The translations under genes and the position numbers were made by a program. The notes under the pieces were generated by a model. It saw only the letters and a list, made by a program, of their open reading frames with translations, made no database searches and was not told the origin of the DNA. From Rhodobacteraceae bacterium UBA3087 (GTDB lineage: Bacteria > Pseudomonadota > Alphaproteobacteria > Rhodobacterales > Rhodobacteraceae), in NCBI GenBank assembly GCA_002367285.1, contig DFBF01000111.1, positions 10,062-27,601 of the forward strand: a DNA stretch of 17,540 bases, in the 5' to 3' direction. Positions 6,479 to 14,151 of this stretch are shown here, one piece after another; positions within the stretch are counted from its first letter, which is position 1; each line of letters opens with the position of its first letter.

Positions 6479-8953
6479 GTGGTTCAACGACTTGGCAATA
6501 TTTTCAAGCGCTTTGCCGATCTGCATTTTCGCGTGCAGGGGCGGGGGTTTGACCTGTTGGACGATGCGGGTGTTCAACTGGGTCATGTCGAACACATCAC
6601 CTGGACCACGCGCGGCGTGTGGTTGGATGGCTGGGTGCGGGCCGACCGGATCACGTTGACCTGTGATCAGGCCGCCAGCAGCACCGCGCCGGATCGCGCC
6701 CGCCCGGATGTGGACGTGGCCCAGGGGCTGACGCTGGTCGACGCGCCGCCGACTGGATTTTCGCTGCGCCATCATGGCCGGGGGCGTGATCTTTCGATCA
6801 ATCTGGAACGCGCCGAGGGGCTGGTGAATATCACCGTGCCTCACCCTGCGTTGGGAAAAACCACACGGGCCTGGGCACAGGTCGCCGGGCGGTTTTTGCG
6901 GGCCGTCGGGCGCGCAACGCCGCTTGCGCTGCGCTATGGTCTGTCGCGTGACCCTAACTTGCGCGCGCCGTTGAAGCGGGCGTTGCACCTGGACGATATC
7001 GACACGGCGCATGTCCTGGACCCTGAGCTGTTTGCGGATGTGCCCGCGCCAGCGTTGGAGGCCAAGATCACCATCATCCTGCCAGTTTACAATGCGTTTG
7101 ATCTGTTGCCGGATGTCCTGCACCGTGCCCTGACGCATACCGACCTGCCATTCCGCCTGATTGTGGTCGAAGATGCCTCGCCTGACCCAAAGGTGCGCCC
7201 GTTTCTGCGTCAGGTCGTGGCCGATAGCGAGGCCGAAATTGAGCTGATCGAAAACGCTGAGAACCTGGGTTTTATCGGCAGTGTGAACCGTGCCTTTGCG
7301 CGGGCTCTGGAACATGGCGATCACGTACTTCTGTTGAATTCGGACGCCTTCCTGCCGCAGGGCTGGGCCAGCCGTCTGTTTGCGCCGATCCTGGCGGACG
7401 TCAGTGTTGCCAGCGCCACGCCCATGTCCAACGATGCCGAAATCTTCTCGGCCCCCGTGATCTGTCAGCGCCAAGATCTGGCACCGGGGGTTGGGGATGC
7501 GATTGACGCACAGGCGCAACGGTTGAACGGTGCGATCCTGCCCGACCTGCCCACCGGCGTCGGGTTTTGCATGGCGATCAACATTGCCTTTCTGCGCCAG
7601 GTGCCCGCGTTCGACACCGCATTCGGGCGCGGTTATGGCGAAGAGGTCGACTGGTGCCAAAAGACCCGCGCGCTGGGCGGGCGGCACCTGGGCCTGCCCA
7701 GCCTGTTCGTTGAACATCGCGGCGGGGCCAGTTTTGGTAGCGAAGACAAGCTGCGCCTAATCCAGGCCAACAACCGTATCGTGGCCAGCCGATACCCGAC
7801 CTATGACCGCGAGGTTCAGGCGGTGATCCAGACTGATCCGTTGATCTCGGCCCGTCTGACGCTGGGTCTGGCATGGCTGGGGGCGACCGCGGTGGACCCT
7901 GTGCCGATCTATCTGGCGCATTTCATCGGAGGCGGGGCGGAAACCTGGCTTCAACGGCGCCTGTCCGACGATCTGGCGGCGGGCCCCGGTGCGGTCGTGC
8001 TGCGCATTGGCGGGCCCAGCCGGTGGCGGGTTGAACTGGTGACGGACACGGGGTGCACCACGGGGCAATGCGATGACTTGGCGCTGGTCGAACGCCTGTT
8101 GCAGCCTTTGACCCGGCGACGGGTCAGTTACTCCTGTGGTGTCGGGGATCGTGACCCGGTTGCCTTGCCGGGGCTGTTGCTGTCCCTGCTGGGTGCTACG
8201 GACAAGCTGGAGGTGTTGATCCACGATTATTACCCGGTCAGCCCGTCCTATACGCTGTTGGATCACGACGATATCTATCGCGGGCCGGTGACGGCGGGGC
8301 GTGATGATATTGCACACCAGACCCACCGCCCCGATGGTCGCCCTGTGTCGCTGGCGGATTGGCAGGCGGCCTGGGGTCGTCTGGTGGCGCGTGCCGACCC
8401 GTTGGTCGTGTTCAGTCAGGCCAGCGCGGACATCGTCACGGCGACCTATCCCGATGCGAAACCAATCCTGCGCCCGCATGAGGTTGGAGTCAGCTTTGCC
8501 CCGGTTTCCCCTGATGCCAAGACCACCCCGGTGTTGGCGGTGCTGGGCAATCTGAACACACACAAGGGCGCGGGTGTGGTCGCGGCCCTGGCGCGCCAAG
8601 TCAAATCGCGCGACCTGCGGCTGGTCGTGATTGGCCGGGTTGATCCGGCGATCACCCTGCCGCCTAGTGTTGTCGTGCACGGTGCCTATGATCCCGCGCA
8701 ACTGCCCAACCTGATCCGGCGCCATGGCGTGACGCATTGGCTGATACCGTCGATCTGGCCCGAGACGTTTTCCTATACAACACACGAAGCCCTGGCGACG
8801 GGCCTGCCGGTACTGGCCTTTGATCTGGGCGGGCAGGGCGAAGCGGTGGCGCGCGCCGCCAATGGCCACCCCGTTAGGCTGATCCCCGACGCCAATCCAG
8901 CCACGGCGGTGCTGGACAAGCTGGCCCGGCTTGGCCACTCTGCATCTGGTTGA
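6479..8953 (+). CDS. Bifunctional glycosyltransferase: novel N-terminal domain, GT2, GT4-like
   Basis: A predicted cytosolic 824-residue protein with two glycosyltransferase domains, probably adding two sugars in turn to a growing surface glycan. Residues 1-190 form a beta-rich region I do not recognise (motifs GFDLLDD, VWLDGWV, GFSLRHHGRG). Residues 196-440 are a GT-A fold of family GT2: KITIILPVYNAF opening, LLLNSDAF with the NSD metal motif at 287-289, and YGEEVDWC around 387-393 as the acceptor/base region. Residues 475-824 are a GT-B, GT4-like domain: FIGGGAETWL at the start, GNLNTHKG near 690, and the E-x7-E pair Glu762/Glu770 in WPETFSYTTHEALATG. The GTG start at 6479 is preceded by AAGGAAGG (6468-6475). 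Donor and acceptor sugars cannot be read from sequence; UDP-glucuronate is plausible given ugd just upstream. Confidence 0.85.
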   Translation: MVQRLGNIFKRFADLHFRVQGRGFDLLDDAGVQLGHVEHITWTTRGVWLDGWVRADRITLTCDQAASSTAPDRARPDVDVAQGLTLVDAPPTGFSLRHHGRGRDLSINLERAEGLVNITVPHPALGKTTRAWAQVAGRFLRAVGRATPLALRYGLSRDPNLRAPLKRALHLDDIDTAHVLDPELFADVPAPALEAKITIILPVYNAFDLLPDVLHRALTHTDLPFRLIVVEDASPDPKVRPFLRQVVADSEAEIELIENAENLGFIGSVNRAFARALEHGDHVLLLNSDAFLPQGWASRLFAPILADVSVASATPMSNDAEIFSAPVICQRQDLAPGVGDAIDAQAQRLNGAILPDLPTGVGFCMAINIAFLRQVPAFDTAFGRGYGEEVDWCQKTRALGGRHLGLPSLFVEHRGGASFGSEDKLRLIQANNRIVASRYPTYDREVQAVIQTDPLISARLTLGLAWLGATAVDPVPIYLAHFIGGGAETWLQRRLSDDLAAGPGAVVLRIGGPSRWRVELVTDTGCTTGQCDDLALVERLLQPLTRRRVSYSCGVGDRDPVALPGLLLSLLGATDKLEVLIHDYYPVSPSYTLLDHDDIYRGPVTAGRDDIAHQTHRPDGRPVSLADWQAAWGRLVARADPLVVFSQASADIVTATYPDAKPILRPHEVGVSFAPVSPDAKTTPVLAVLGNLNTHKGAGVVAALARQVKSRDLRLVVIGRVDPAITLPPSVVVHGAYDPAQLPNLIRRHGVTHWLIPSIWPETFSYTTHEALATGLPVLAFDLGGQGEAVARAANGHPVRLIPDANPATAVLDKLARLGHSASG

Positions 8954-9017
8954 GTATTGCTGCCCGGTTCACTTTGACTTAGGACTTTTCCAGCAAGCCC
9001 CACGCATGTGGAACCTC

Positions 9018-9023
9018 AGGAGG
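9018..9023 (+). promoter_or_regulatory. Strong ribosome binding site that selects a TTG start
   Basis: AGGAGG lies 5 bases before the TTG at 9029 and 14 bases before the next in-frame ATG at 9038. It also sits inside the reading frame that would be opened by the GTG at 9008. This geometry favours TTG 9029 as the methyltransferase start. Confidence 0.6.
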
Positions 9024-9028
9024 CCCCC

Positions 9029-9892
9029 TTGCCCGATATGCCCAAACGCTCTGGCTTTGTGAATCAGATCGAAGAGATGCGCAAACAGGCGCAGTCGCAG
9101 CAGGACCTGTTGCGCGACGTGACCGATGCCTGTTGGCACCTGCCGGACGAGGACATGCCGCCGATCGGCCATATCAACATCATCGGCAGCGATTCGGTTG
9201 GGCATTTCAAAGGCGCGATGACCAGCTTTTTTGCTGAATTTGCCACCCGGTTCAAATTGACCCCCGCGTCGCGCATTCTGGATATCGGGTCGGGCTGCGG
9301 CCGCCTGGCGATCCCGTTCTCTCTGTTTCTGAACGACGATGGGCGGTATTATGGCGTGGATGTATGGAAGGATGGCATCGACTGGTGCGCGGGCACGCTC
9401 AGCCCGGCCAACCCGTCGCTCAGCTTTCATCACATGGAAGCGGCGAACAACTATTACGCCGACGCCTATGATCCCAGCGTTCAGAATGATTACACCCTTG
9501 GCTTCATCCCCGAAAAGGGGTTGGATTTCGCCTTTGCGATTTCGGTGTTCACCCATCTGACCCCGAAGGACAGCCAGGATTACCTGACGGAACTGGGCCG
9601 CACGCTGGATGACGATGGCGCGGCCTATCTGACCTGTTTCATCATCGACGATTTCTTTTTCAAGCATGTGGAAACCACCGGCATGCACCGTGCGGTAAAG
9701 CAGGTCGAAGACGGGTTTTATCAGGCCTATGAGGGGCAGGATTTCTTCGGTGGCTATACCCGCCGCAAATGGGAGGCGATGCTGGCCGAGGCCGGTTTGC
9801 GCACCATTTCGCATGAGGTCGGATCCTGGGCCTCGAAGCCCGGCGCGCGGGTCTATCAGGACATGTTCATCGTGATGCGGACCAAGGGCTGA
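9029..9892 (+). CDS. Class I SAM-dependent methyltransferase
   Basis: A 287-residue predicted cytosolic methyltransferase that probably O-methylates a sugar or a lipid-linked glycan intermediate. The Rossmann-type SAM-binding fold is shown by motif I, ILDIGSGCGRLAIPF, with Asp85-I-G-S-G-C-G91; by an acidic motif II, YYGVDVWKDGI; and by LDFAFAISVFTHL, the usual motif IV/post region. The N-terminal 70 residues include a helical KRSGFVNQIEEMRKQAQSQQ segment. The start is set at TTG 9029 by the AGGAGG site; ATG 9038 and GTG 9008 are alternatives changing only the first few residues. The stop overlaps the start of the sulfotransferase gene (TGATG), so the two are translationally coupled and probably modify the same molecule. 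Acceptor is unknown; protein or small-molecule methylation cannot be excluded. Confidence 0.88.
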   Translation: MPDMPKRSGFVNQIEEMRKQAQSQQDLLRDVTDACWHLPDEDMPPIGHINIIGSDSVGHFKGAMTSFFAEFATRFKLTPASRILDIGSGCGRLAIPFSLFLNDDGRYYGVDVWKDGIDWCAGTLSPANPSLSFHHMEAANNYYADAYDPSVQNDYTLGFIPEKGLDFAFAISVFTHLTPKDSQDYLTELGRTLDDDGAAYLTCFIIDDFFFKHVETTGMHRAVKQVEDGFYQAYEGQDFFGGYTRRKWEAMLAEAGLRTISHEVGSWASKPGARVYQDMFIVMRTKG

Positions 9893-10656
9893 TGTCACAA
9901 GCGGGGCATCCTTACCCGGATTTCCTGATCGTCGGGATGATGAAGGCGGGCACGACTTCGATCCATCGGCATTTGGCGGATCACCCTATGGTCGTCGCGC
10001 CGATTGAAAAGGAATTGCACCATTTTACCCGGGATTTCGGTGCGCGCGTACCGGGCGCCGCCTGGGGGCTGGAATATGGCGAACAGCTGGGGCTTGAGGG
10101 CTGTGTGCCACGCCCGGGAGTTCTGACCGGCGAAGCCTCGCCCAGCTATATCGCGGTGCCTGATCGGCTGTTTGCCTTCAACCCCGATTGCAAAATCATC
10201 ATTGCCCTGCGCGACCCGGTTGATCGCGCGATATCGCAACTGCGCCAGTACCAGGCGCACGGGTTCCGCACCGCTCAGCAGGGGTTCGAGGCCCAGTTCG
10301 ACGCGGCCCAAGACCTTGCGCAATTGGACGCGGTCATCGACAGCACCTATCTGCCGCGGCTTGCGCGGTTCCTGGAGTTGTTTCCTCATGACCAGATCGC
10401 TCTGGTCAGTTTCGAAGCCTTCGCGCGCGACCCGCAATTGGTCATGAACCGCCTGTTTCGCTGGCTTGGTCTGGACGTAAAGCTGATCACAAAAGAGTTT
10501 CGTGGCGCCAAGACCGAGGCCCAGTATGACGAGAGCGCGATCCGCGCGCGGCTGGAAACCCATTTTACCCCCATGCGCGGGCAGGTTGGGCGGGCGATTG
10601 CCGACACGGATGTGTTTTTGGTCCCCAATGATGCGTCCGAATTCAACAATTATTAG
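9892..10656 (+). CDS. PAPS-dependent sulfotransferase
   Basis: A 254-residue sulfotransferase that transfers sulfate from PAPS, most likely to a hydroxyl or amine of a sugar. The 5'-phosphosulfate loop is GMMKAGTTSIHRHL at 15-28 with the key Lys18, and the 3'-phosphate site is IIALRDPVDRAISQ with Arg107 and Ser115 at the canonical eight-residue spacing. No signal peptide or membrane anchor is seen, so it probably acts in the cytosol before export. The C-terminal region is short compared with many carbohydrate sulfotransferases, ending soon after FLVPNDASEFNNY. Its ATG overlaps the methyltransferase stop. Sulfated polysaccharides are common in marine organisms and rarer in non-marine bacteria, which fits a marine habitat. 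No PAPS-synthesis genes are in the window. Confidence 0.9.
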   Translation: MSQAGHPYPDFLIVGMMKAGTTSIHRHLADHPMVVAPIEKELHHFTRDFGARVPGAAWGLEYGEQLGLEGCVPRPGVLTGEASPSYIAVPDRLFAFNPDCKIIIALRDPVDRAISQLRQYQAHGFRTAQQGFEAQFDAAQDLAQLDAVIDSTYLPRLARFLELFPHDQIALVSFEAFARDPQLVMNRLFRWLGLDVKLITKEFRGAKTEAQYDESAIRARLETHFTPMRGQVGRAIADTDVFLVPNDASEFNNY

Positions 10657-10807
10657 CAAATTTGATAGATCCTGACCGTGAGACCCCTGCGCCCTACGGT
10701 CGCCAGTGAATTTCCACTGTTCTTGCAATGGATTGGCGTTTTGGGCATAGGTTTTACAAGGGATCGGCCCGCCAGAACGGCAGGGCCTTTGGAAGGCAGT
10801 TGATGGT
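10657..10807 (+). promoter_or_regulatory. 151-bp gap in the glycan cluster with a weak candidate promoter
   Basis: This is the largest gap between plus-strand genes from ugd onward and is locally AT-richer. It holds a 6-base stem (GACCGT 10674-10679 / ACGGTC 10696-10701, 16-base loop, no T-run), a second small inverted repeat (CAGTG 10704-10708 / CACTG 10715-10719), and TTGCAA (10723-10728) 17 bases before CATAGG (10746-10751), a 4/6 and 3/6 match to -35/-10. It may separate the HAD/GT genes into their own transcription unit. Confidence 0.3.
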
Positions 10808-11680
10808 ATGAATGCGCCCGTCACCACGTTTCACCGCTTCGATGATATCGAAGCCCGCCTGACCGACGCGCCGGACCGCGCGGCGCTGTATCGCGACGCA
10901 GGATTTGCGGCGCGATTGGGTGATCGTCTGGACCAGTTGTTGGAGCGCCCAGGCATGGTCCTGTCGCTGGATGTGTTCGACACCCTTCTGCTGCGTGACA
11001 ATTCGTCCGAAGTGACGCGGTTTTGCGAATTCGGCGCGGCCATGGCGGCGCTGGCAGGTGGTGATGTCTCGGCCGATCAGGCCTTTTTGGCCCGCCTTTT
11101 GGGAACGCAGGCGACATACCGGGCAACCACGGCTGTTGATGGTTGTCGCGAAGGATCGCTGTCCGAAATACACCGCACGGCCAGTCGCCTGTTGGTTGGC
11201 GGGGATCACTTGGCTGATGCGTTCCTTCAGGCCGAACTGGACGCCGAACAGCCACGTCTGTCGTTGAACCCGCTATTGGTCAGCTATGTCGCCGATTTTA
11301 AATCGCGCGGCGGGCGGGTGGTGCTGGTGTCCGATATGTATATGCACAGGGCCCAGATCCGACAGCTGTTGGATGGCTGTGGTTTTGACATGGGGCTGGT
11401 TGATCTGCTGATCTCTTCGGCGGACACCAAAGTGTCCAAGGGATCAGGCGGGATTTTCCCGCTGGTTGAACAGGCGCTGGGCGCGGCCCCCCGCGATTTC
11501 GTACATCTGGGTGACAGTTTTCGCGGCGATGTGCGTGGGGCACGCATGCGCGGTTGGACGGCGCAGTTTCTGCCCTTGTCACGTGCGGATATTGCGGCGC
11601 GCCAGGCTGACCATGTGGCGACAATGCGCGCGCTGCGCGACCGCCTTGGGTTTGTTCCAACAATTGCCATGCCGGGTTGA
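10808..11680 (+). CDS. HAD-superfamily hydrolase, COG5610-type N-terminal half
   Basis: A 290-residue HAD-fold protein with all four catalytic motifs: I, LSLDVFDT with nucleophile Asp55 and Asp58; II, VLVSDMY with Ser175; III, Lys211 in KVSKGSGG; IV, LGDSFRGD with Asp236 and Asp241. It is therefore probably an active phosphatase or phosphotransferase. The sequence style (LSLDVFDTLLLRD, VSDMYMHRAQIRQLL) recalls predicted HAD hydrolases of the COG5610 group, which occur in polysaccharide loci and often continue into a second conserved domain. Here the protein ends after about 290 residues, and the likely second domain starts the next gene, 15 bases downstream. The ATG at 10808 has GGAAGG 11 bases upstream, rather far. 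The substrate is unknown; a sugar phosphate or lipid-phosphate intermediate is plausible. Confidence 0.85.
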   Translation: MNAPVTTFHRFDDIEARLTDAPDRAALYRDAGFAARLGDRLDQLLERPGMVLSLDVFDTLLLRDNSSEVTRFCEFGAAMAALAGGDVSADQAFLARLLGTQATYRATTAVDGCREGSLSEIHRTASRLLVGGDHLADAFLQAELDAEQPRLSLNPLLVSYVADFKSRGGRVVLVSDMYMHRAQIRQLLDGCGFDMGLVDLLISSADTKVSKGSGGIFPLVEQALGAAPRDFVHLGDSFRGDVRGARMRGWTAQFLPLSRADIAARQADHVATMRALRDRLGFVPTIAMPG

Positions 11681-11695
11681 AGGTAGAATAAGACG

Positions 11696-14143
11696 ATGAT
11701 GAGCCGCCACGACATAGCCACCGCCTCCAGCCCCGATGGTGCGCCCTCGGCCCTGACCGGGGAAATCGGTCGCGAGGTCATGGGCCCCGTGGTCCATCGC
11801 TGGATGTTGGCGCTGCATCAGCATATTTGTCAGCTGGATGACGGCGACACCGCCTTTCTGTTCTGCGCCCGCGCTGGGCTGCGTCTGAAACGTCTGTACG
11901 AGCTGTTTTTGGACGGCCAACCCCAGGCCCATCGCGCGACGCTGGACATGTTCTGGATCTCGCGGGTCAGCATTTGCAAGGGCACATTTAGTCGCCAGCC
12001 GGACCTGGCCAGTGACCTTTTTGCACGTGAATATCATCGCGAAAACATGGCCGACCTGGTGCGTGGCTTGTTGCGACATCAGCCCGACCGCCTGCGGGGC
12101 CTGCCGCTTGCGGATCTGCCAGCCGGGGGTGGTTTTCCCAGCTGGATTGGCACGAATGCCCCAGCGGCCAAGGCGCTGCGGAGCTATTTGCGCGATTGCG
12201 GTGGGGCGATGGACGATTATTTGTCCAAGGTCACGCGCGGCTGCAAACGGGTGGTTCTGATCGACAGCGGTTGGCAAGGCACGGCGCAATCCCTATTGGC
12301 CCGCGCCTATCCTGATACGACCTGGATGGGGCTGTATTTTGGGCGCATGCTGGGCCCGCACCACGACCCACGTATTACATCGGATGTGGTCGGCCTGATG
12401 TTTGAACGCAACACGTTTGACCCGTCCGTGCCGGCCAGCGCCGTGACCGCGCACCACCACGTGATTGAAACGCTGCTGGAACCCAACGGCCCGTCAATTG
12501 AGGACCTGCCAGCGGGTGATTTCGCAGCAACTGCACAGGGGTTGATTGAGGCGAACCTTGCCGCAGGAACCGACGCGATCCAGGATGCGCTGTGGCTGGA
12601 GGTTGAACAATACATAACCACCCATGCCGTCCTGCCGCTGGATCAGGTCATGACCCGCGCGCAGCCAGCAGTGCAGGAACTGTCGCGCCTGTTGATCACG
12701 CCAACGCGGCACGAAGCCTTGGCGCTGGTCGGCAAGGACCGGTCAGCTGATTTCGGCAAATCTCTGGAGGTGCCCGTGCTGGTCAATCCGGCTGACCCCG
12801 CGCTGCCGACCTTGGCTGATCGCATGGCCGAGGCCTTGTGGAAACCCGGCCAGATGGCTTTGGAACAGGACGGCCCACAGGCCCGCGACGCACAGTTGCG
12901 CAGTGTTGGGCAGGACCCGGACAAGGCCTCGCAGCCAGAGGACGATCCGTTGGCCACACCAACAGATGGCCCATTGGTGGCGATCATCACCCGCACCAAG
13001 AACCGCCCAGTTCTGTTGAAACGCGCGGCCGAAAGTGTCGCTGCGCAGAGCTATCGCAATTACCTTTGGGTGGTCGTGAACGACGGTGGCGATCGGGCGG
13101 ACGTCGAAGAGGTAATCCAAGCCTGCGGCGTCGATCCGCGTCTGGTGCGCCTGGTGTCCAACGCCGAAAGTCTGGGGATGGAGGCGGCATCAAATGCCGG
13201 GATCAACGCGGTCGACAGCGATATGATCGTGATCCACGACGATGATGACAGCTGGGCGCCCGATTTCCTGTCCAAGACTGTTGGCTATCTGGTCAGCCCC
13301 GCCGGGCAGCGATACGGCGGTGTGATCACCAAAAGCGTTTATGTGTCCGAGGAAATCCTGGGCGATGAGGTGGTGATCCACAATCAGCGCCCCTATCAGG
13401 ATTGGGTGCGCAATGTTGAATTTGCGGAAATGGCCTGTGGCAATTTCTTTCCACCCATCGCCTTTCTGTTCCGTCGTGCGATCTATGACATGGTGGGGGG
13501 CTATAACGAAAGCCTGCCGGTATTGGGGGATTGGTGCTTTAATTTGGAATTCCTGCTGCACGCCGATATCGGCATGGTTCATGAACCGCTGGCCTATTAT
13601 CACCACCGGGATCGTGAGACCGGGAAATCTGGGCTTTATGCCAATTCGGTGATTGGCGGGCATTCGAAACACGTCGAATTTGCTGCGGTGGTGCGCAATG
13701 AACTCCTGCGCCGTCACTCCAACAACAATGTCGCCGCGTTGGTCTTGGCGATGGGGTATATGAACGCCGACACGCGGGGACGGTTGAATAACCTGACCAC
13801 AGGTGGCGGTGGGCGCGGTGCCGCCCATCAGGTTGCCGGAGGGGAGGACGGCGAGCGTCTGTTCCTACTGGCTCAGGCGAATTACGAACTGGCCCGACGA
13901 CCGTTGCATGGCCTGGTGCGCCGCGCAAAACCGCTGCCCTCCGATGCCAGTTGGCCTGAGATCACCGATCTGTTCAAGCGTCTGCGCGTGCCGATGCCCG
14001 TGCCCGACAGCTTTGACGAGGTCGGATACCTGGCGCGCAACGAAGACGTCGCGCGCGCAGTTGCCAAGGGTGATCAACCCTCGGGGTTTGAACATTATGC
14101 CCGCCATGGTCGCGCCGAAGGGCGGCCCAGGGCAGACGACTGA
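11696..14143 (+). CDS. COG5610-like C-terminal domain fused to GT2 glycosyltransferase
   Basis: An 815-residue protein without signal peptide. Residues about 25-350 resemble the second domain that follows the HAD domain in COG5610-type proteins: FLFCARAGLRLKRLYELFL near 54, WISRVS near 87, and VVLIDSGWQGTAQSLL near 185. A low-complexity linker (about 395-425) leads to a GT2 domain from residue 426: LVAIITRTKNRP, four consecutive Asp at 515-518 in IHDDDDSW (DXD metal site), and VLGDWCFNLEFL near 610 as the acceptor-base region. The C-terminus (about 770-812) carries a tail, FDEVGYLARNEDVARAV then SGFEHYARHGRAEGR, a motif I recall from the ends of other glycosyltransferase-type proteins. Two adjacent ATGs (11696, 11699) are possible. 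It follows the HAD gene by 15 bases and its stop is 8 bases from the convergent RTX gene. Confidence 0.82.
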   Translation: MMSRHDIATASSPDGAPSALTGEIGREVMGPVVHRWMLALHQHICQLDDGDTAFLFCARAGLRLKRLYELFLDGQPQAHRATLDMFWISRVSICKGTFSRQPDLASDLFAREYHRENMADLVRGLLRHQPDRLRGLPLADLPAGGGFPSWIGTNAPAAKALRSYLRDCGGAMDDYLSKVTRGCKRVVLIDSGWQGTAQSLLARAYPDTTWMGLYFGRMLGPHHDPRITSDVVGLMFERNTFDPSVPASAVTAHHHVIETLLEPNGPSIEDLPAGDFAATAQGLIEANLAAGTDAIQDALWLEVEQYITTHAVLPLDQVMTRAQPAVQELSRLLITPTRHEALALVGKDRSADFGKSLEVPVLVNPADPALPTLADRMAEALWKPGQMALEQDGPQARDAQLRSVGQDPDKASQPEDDPLATPTDGPLVAIITRTKNRPVLLKRAAESVAAQSYRNYLWVVVNDGGDRADVEEVIQACGVDPRLVRLVSNAESLGMEAASNAGINAVDSDMIVIHDDDDSWAPDFLSKTVGYLVSPAGQRYGGVITKSVYVSEEILGDEVVIHNQRPYQDWVRNVEFAEMACGNFFPPIAFLFRRAIYDMVGGYNESLPVLGDWCFNLEFLLHADIGMVHEPLAYYHHRDRETGKSGLYANSVIGGHSKHVEFAAVVRNELLRRHSNNNVAALVLAMGYMNADTRGRLNNLTTGGGGRGAAHQVAGGEDGERLFLLAQANYELARRPLHGLVRRAKPLPSDASWPEITDLFKRLRVPMPVPDSFDEVGYLARNEDVARAVAKGDQPSGFEHYARHGRAEGRPRADD

Positions 14144-14151
14144 TCGCCCCA

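Noticed and set aside
6449..8938. Two long minus-strand open frames (422 and 393 codons) opposite the GT2-GT4 gene
   Set aside because: Rich in Arg, Gln and His with no recognisable domain; they mirror the high-GC codon pattern of the plus-strand gene, which has clear motifs throughout.
10674..10701. Stem GACCGT/ACGGTC after the sulfotransferase gene as a terminator
   Set aside because: 16-base loop, 6-bp stem and no following T-run; left as a note only.
8969..10827. Minus-strand open frames of about 310 codons opposite the methyltransferase and sulfotransferase genes
   Set aside because: The plus-strand frames carry complete SAM and PAPS motifs; the antisense frames show only composition-driven openness.
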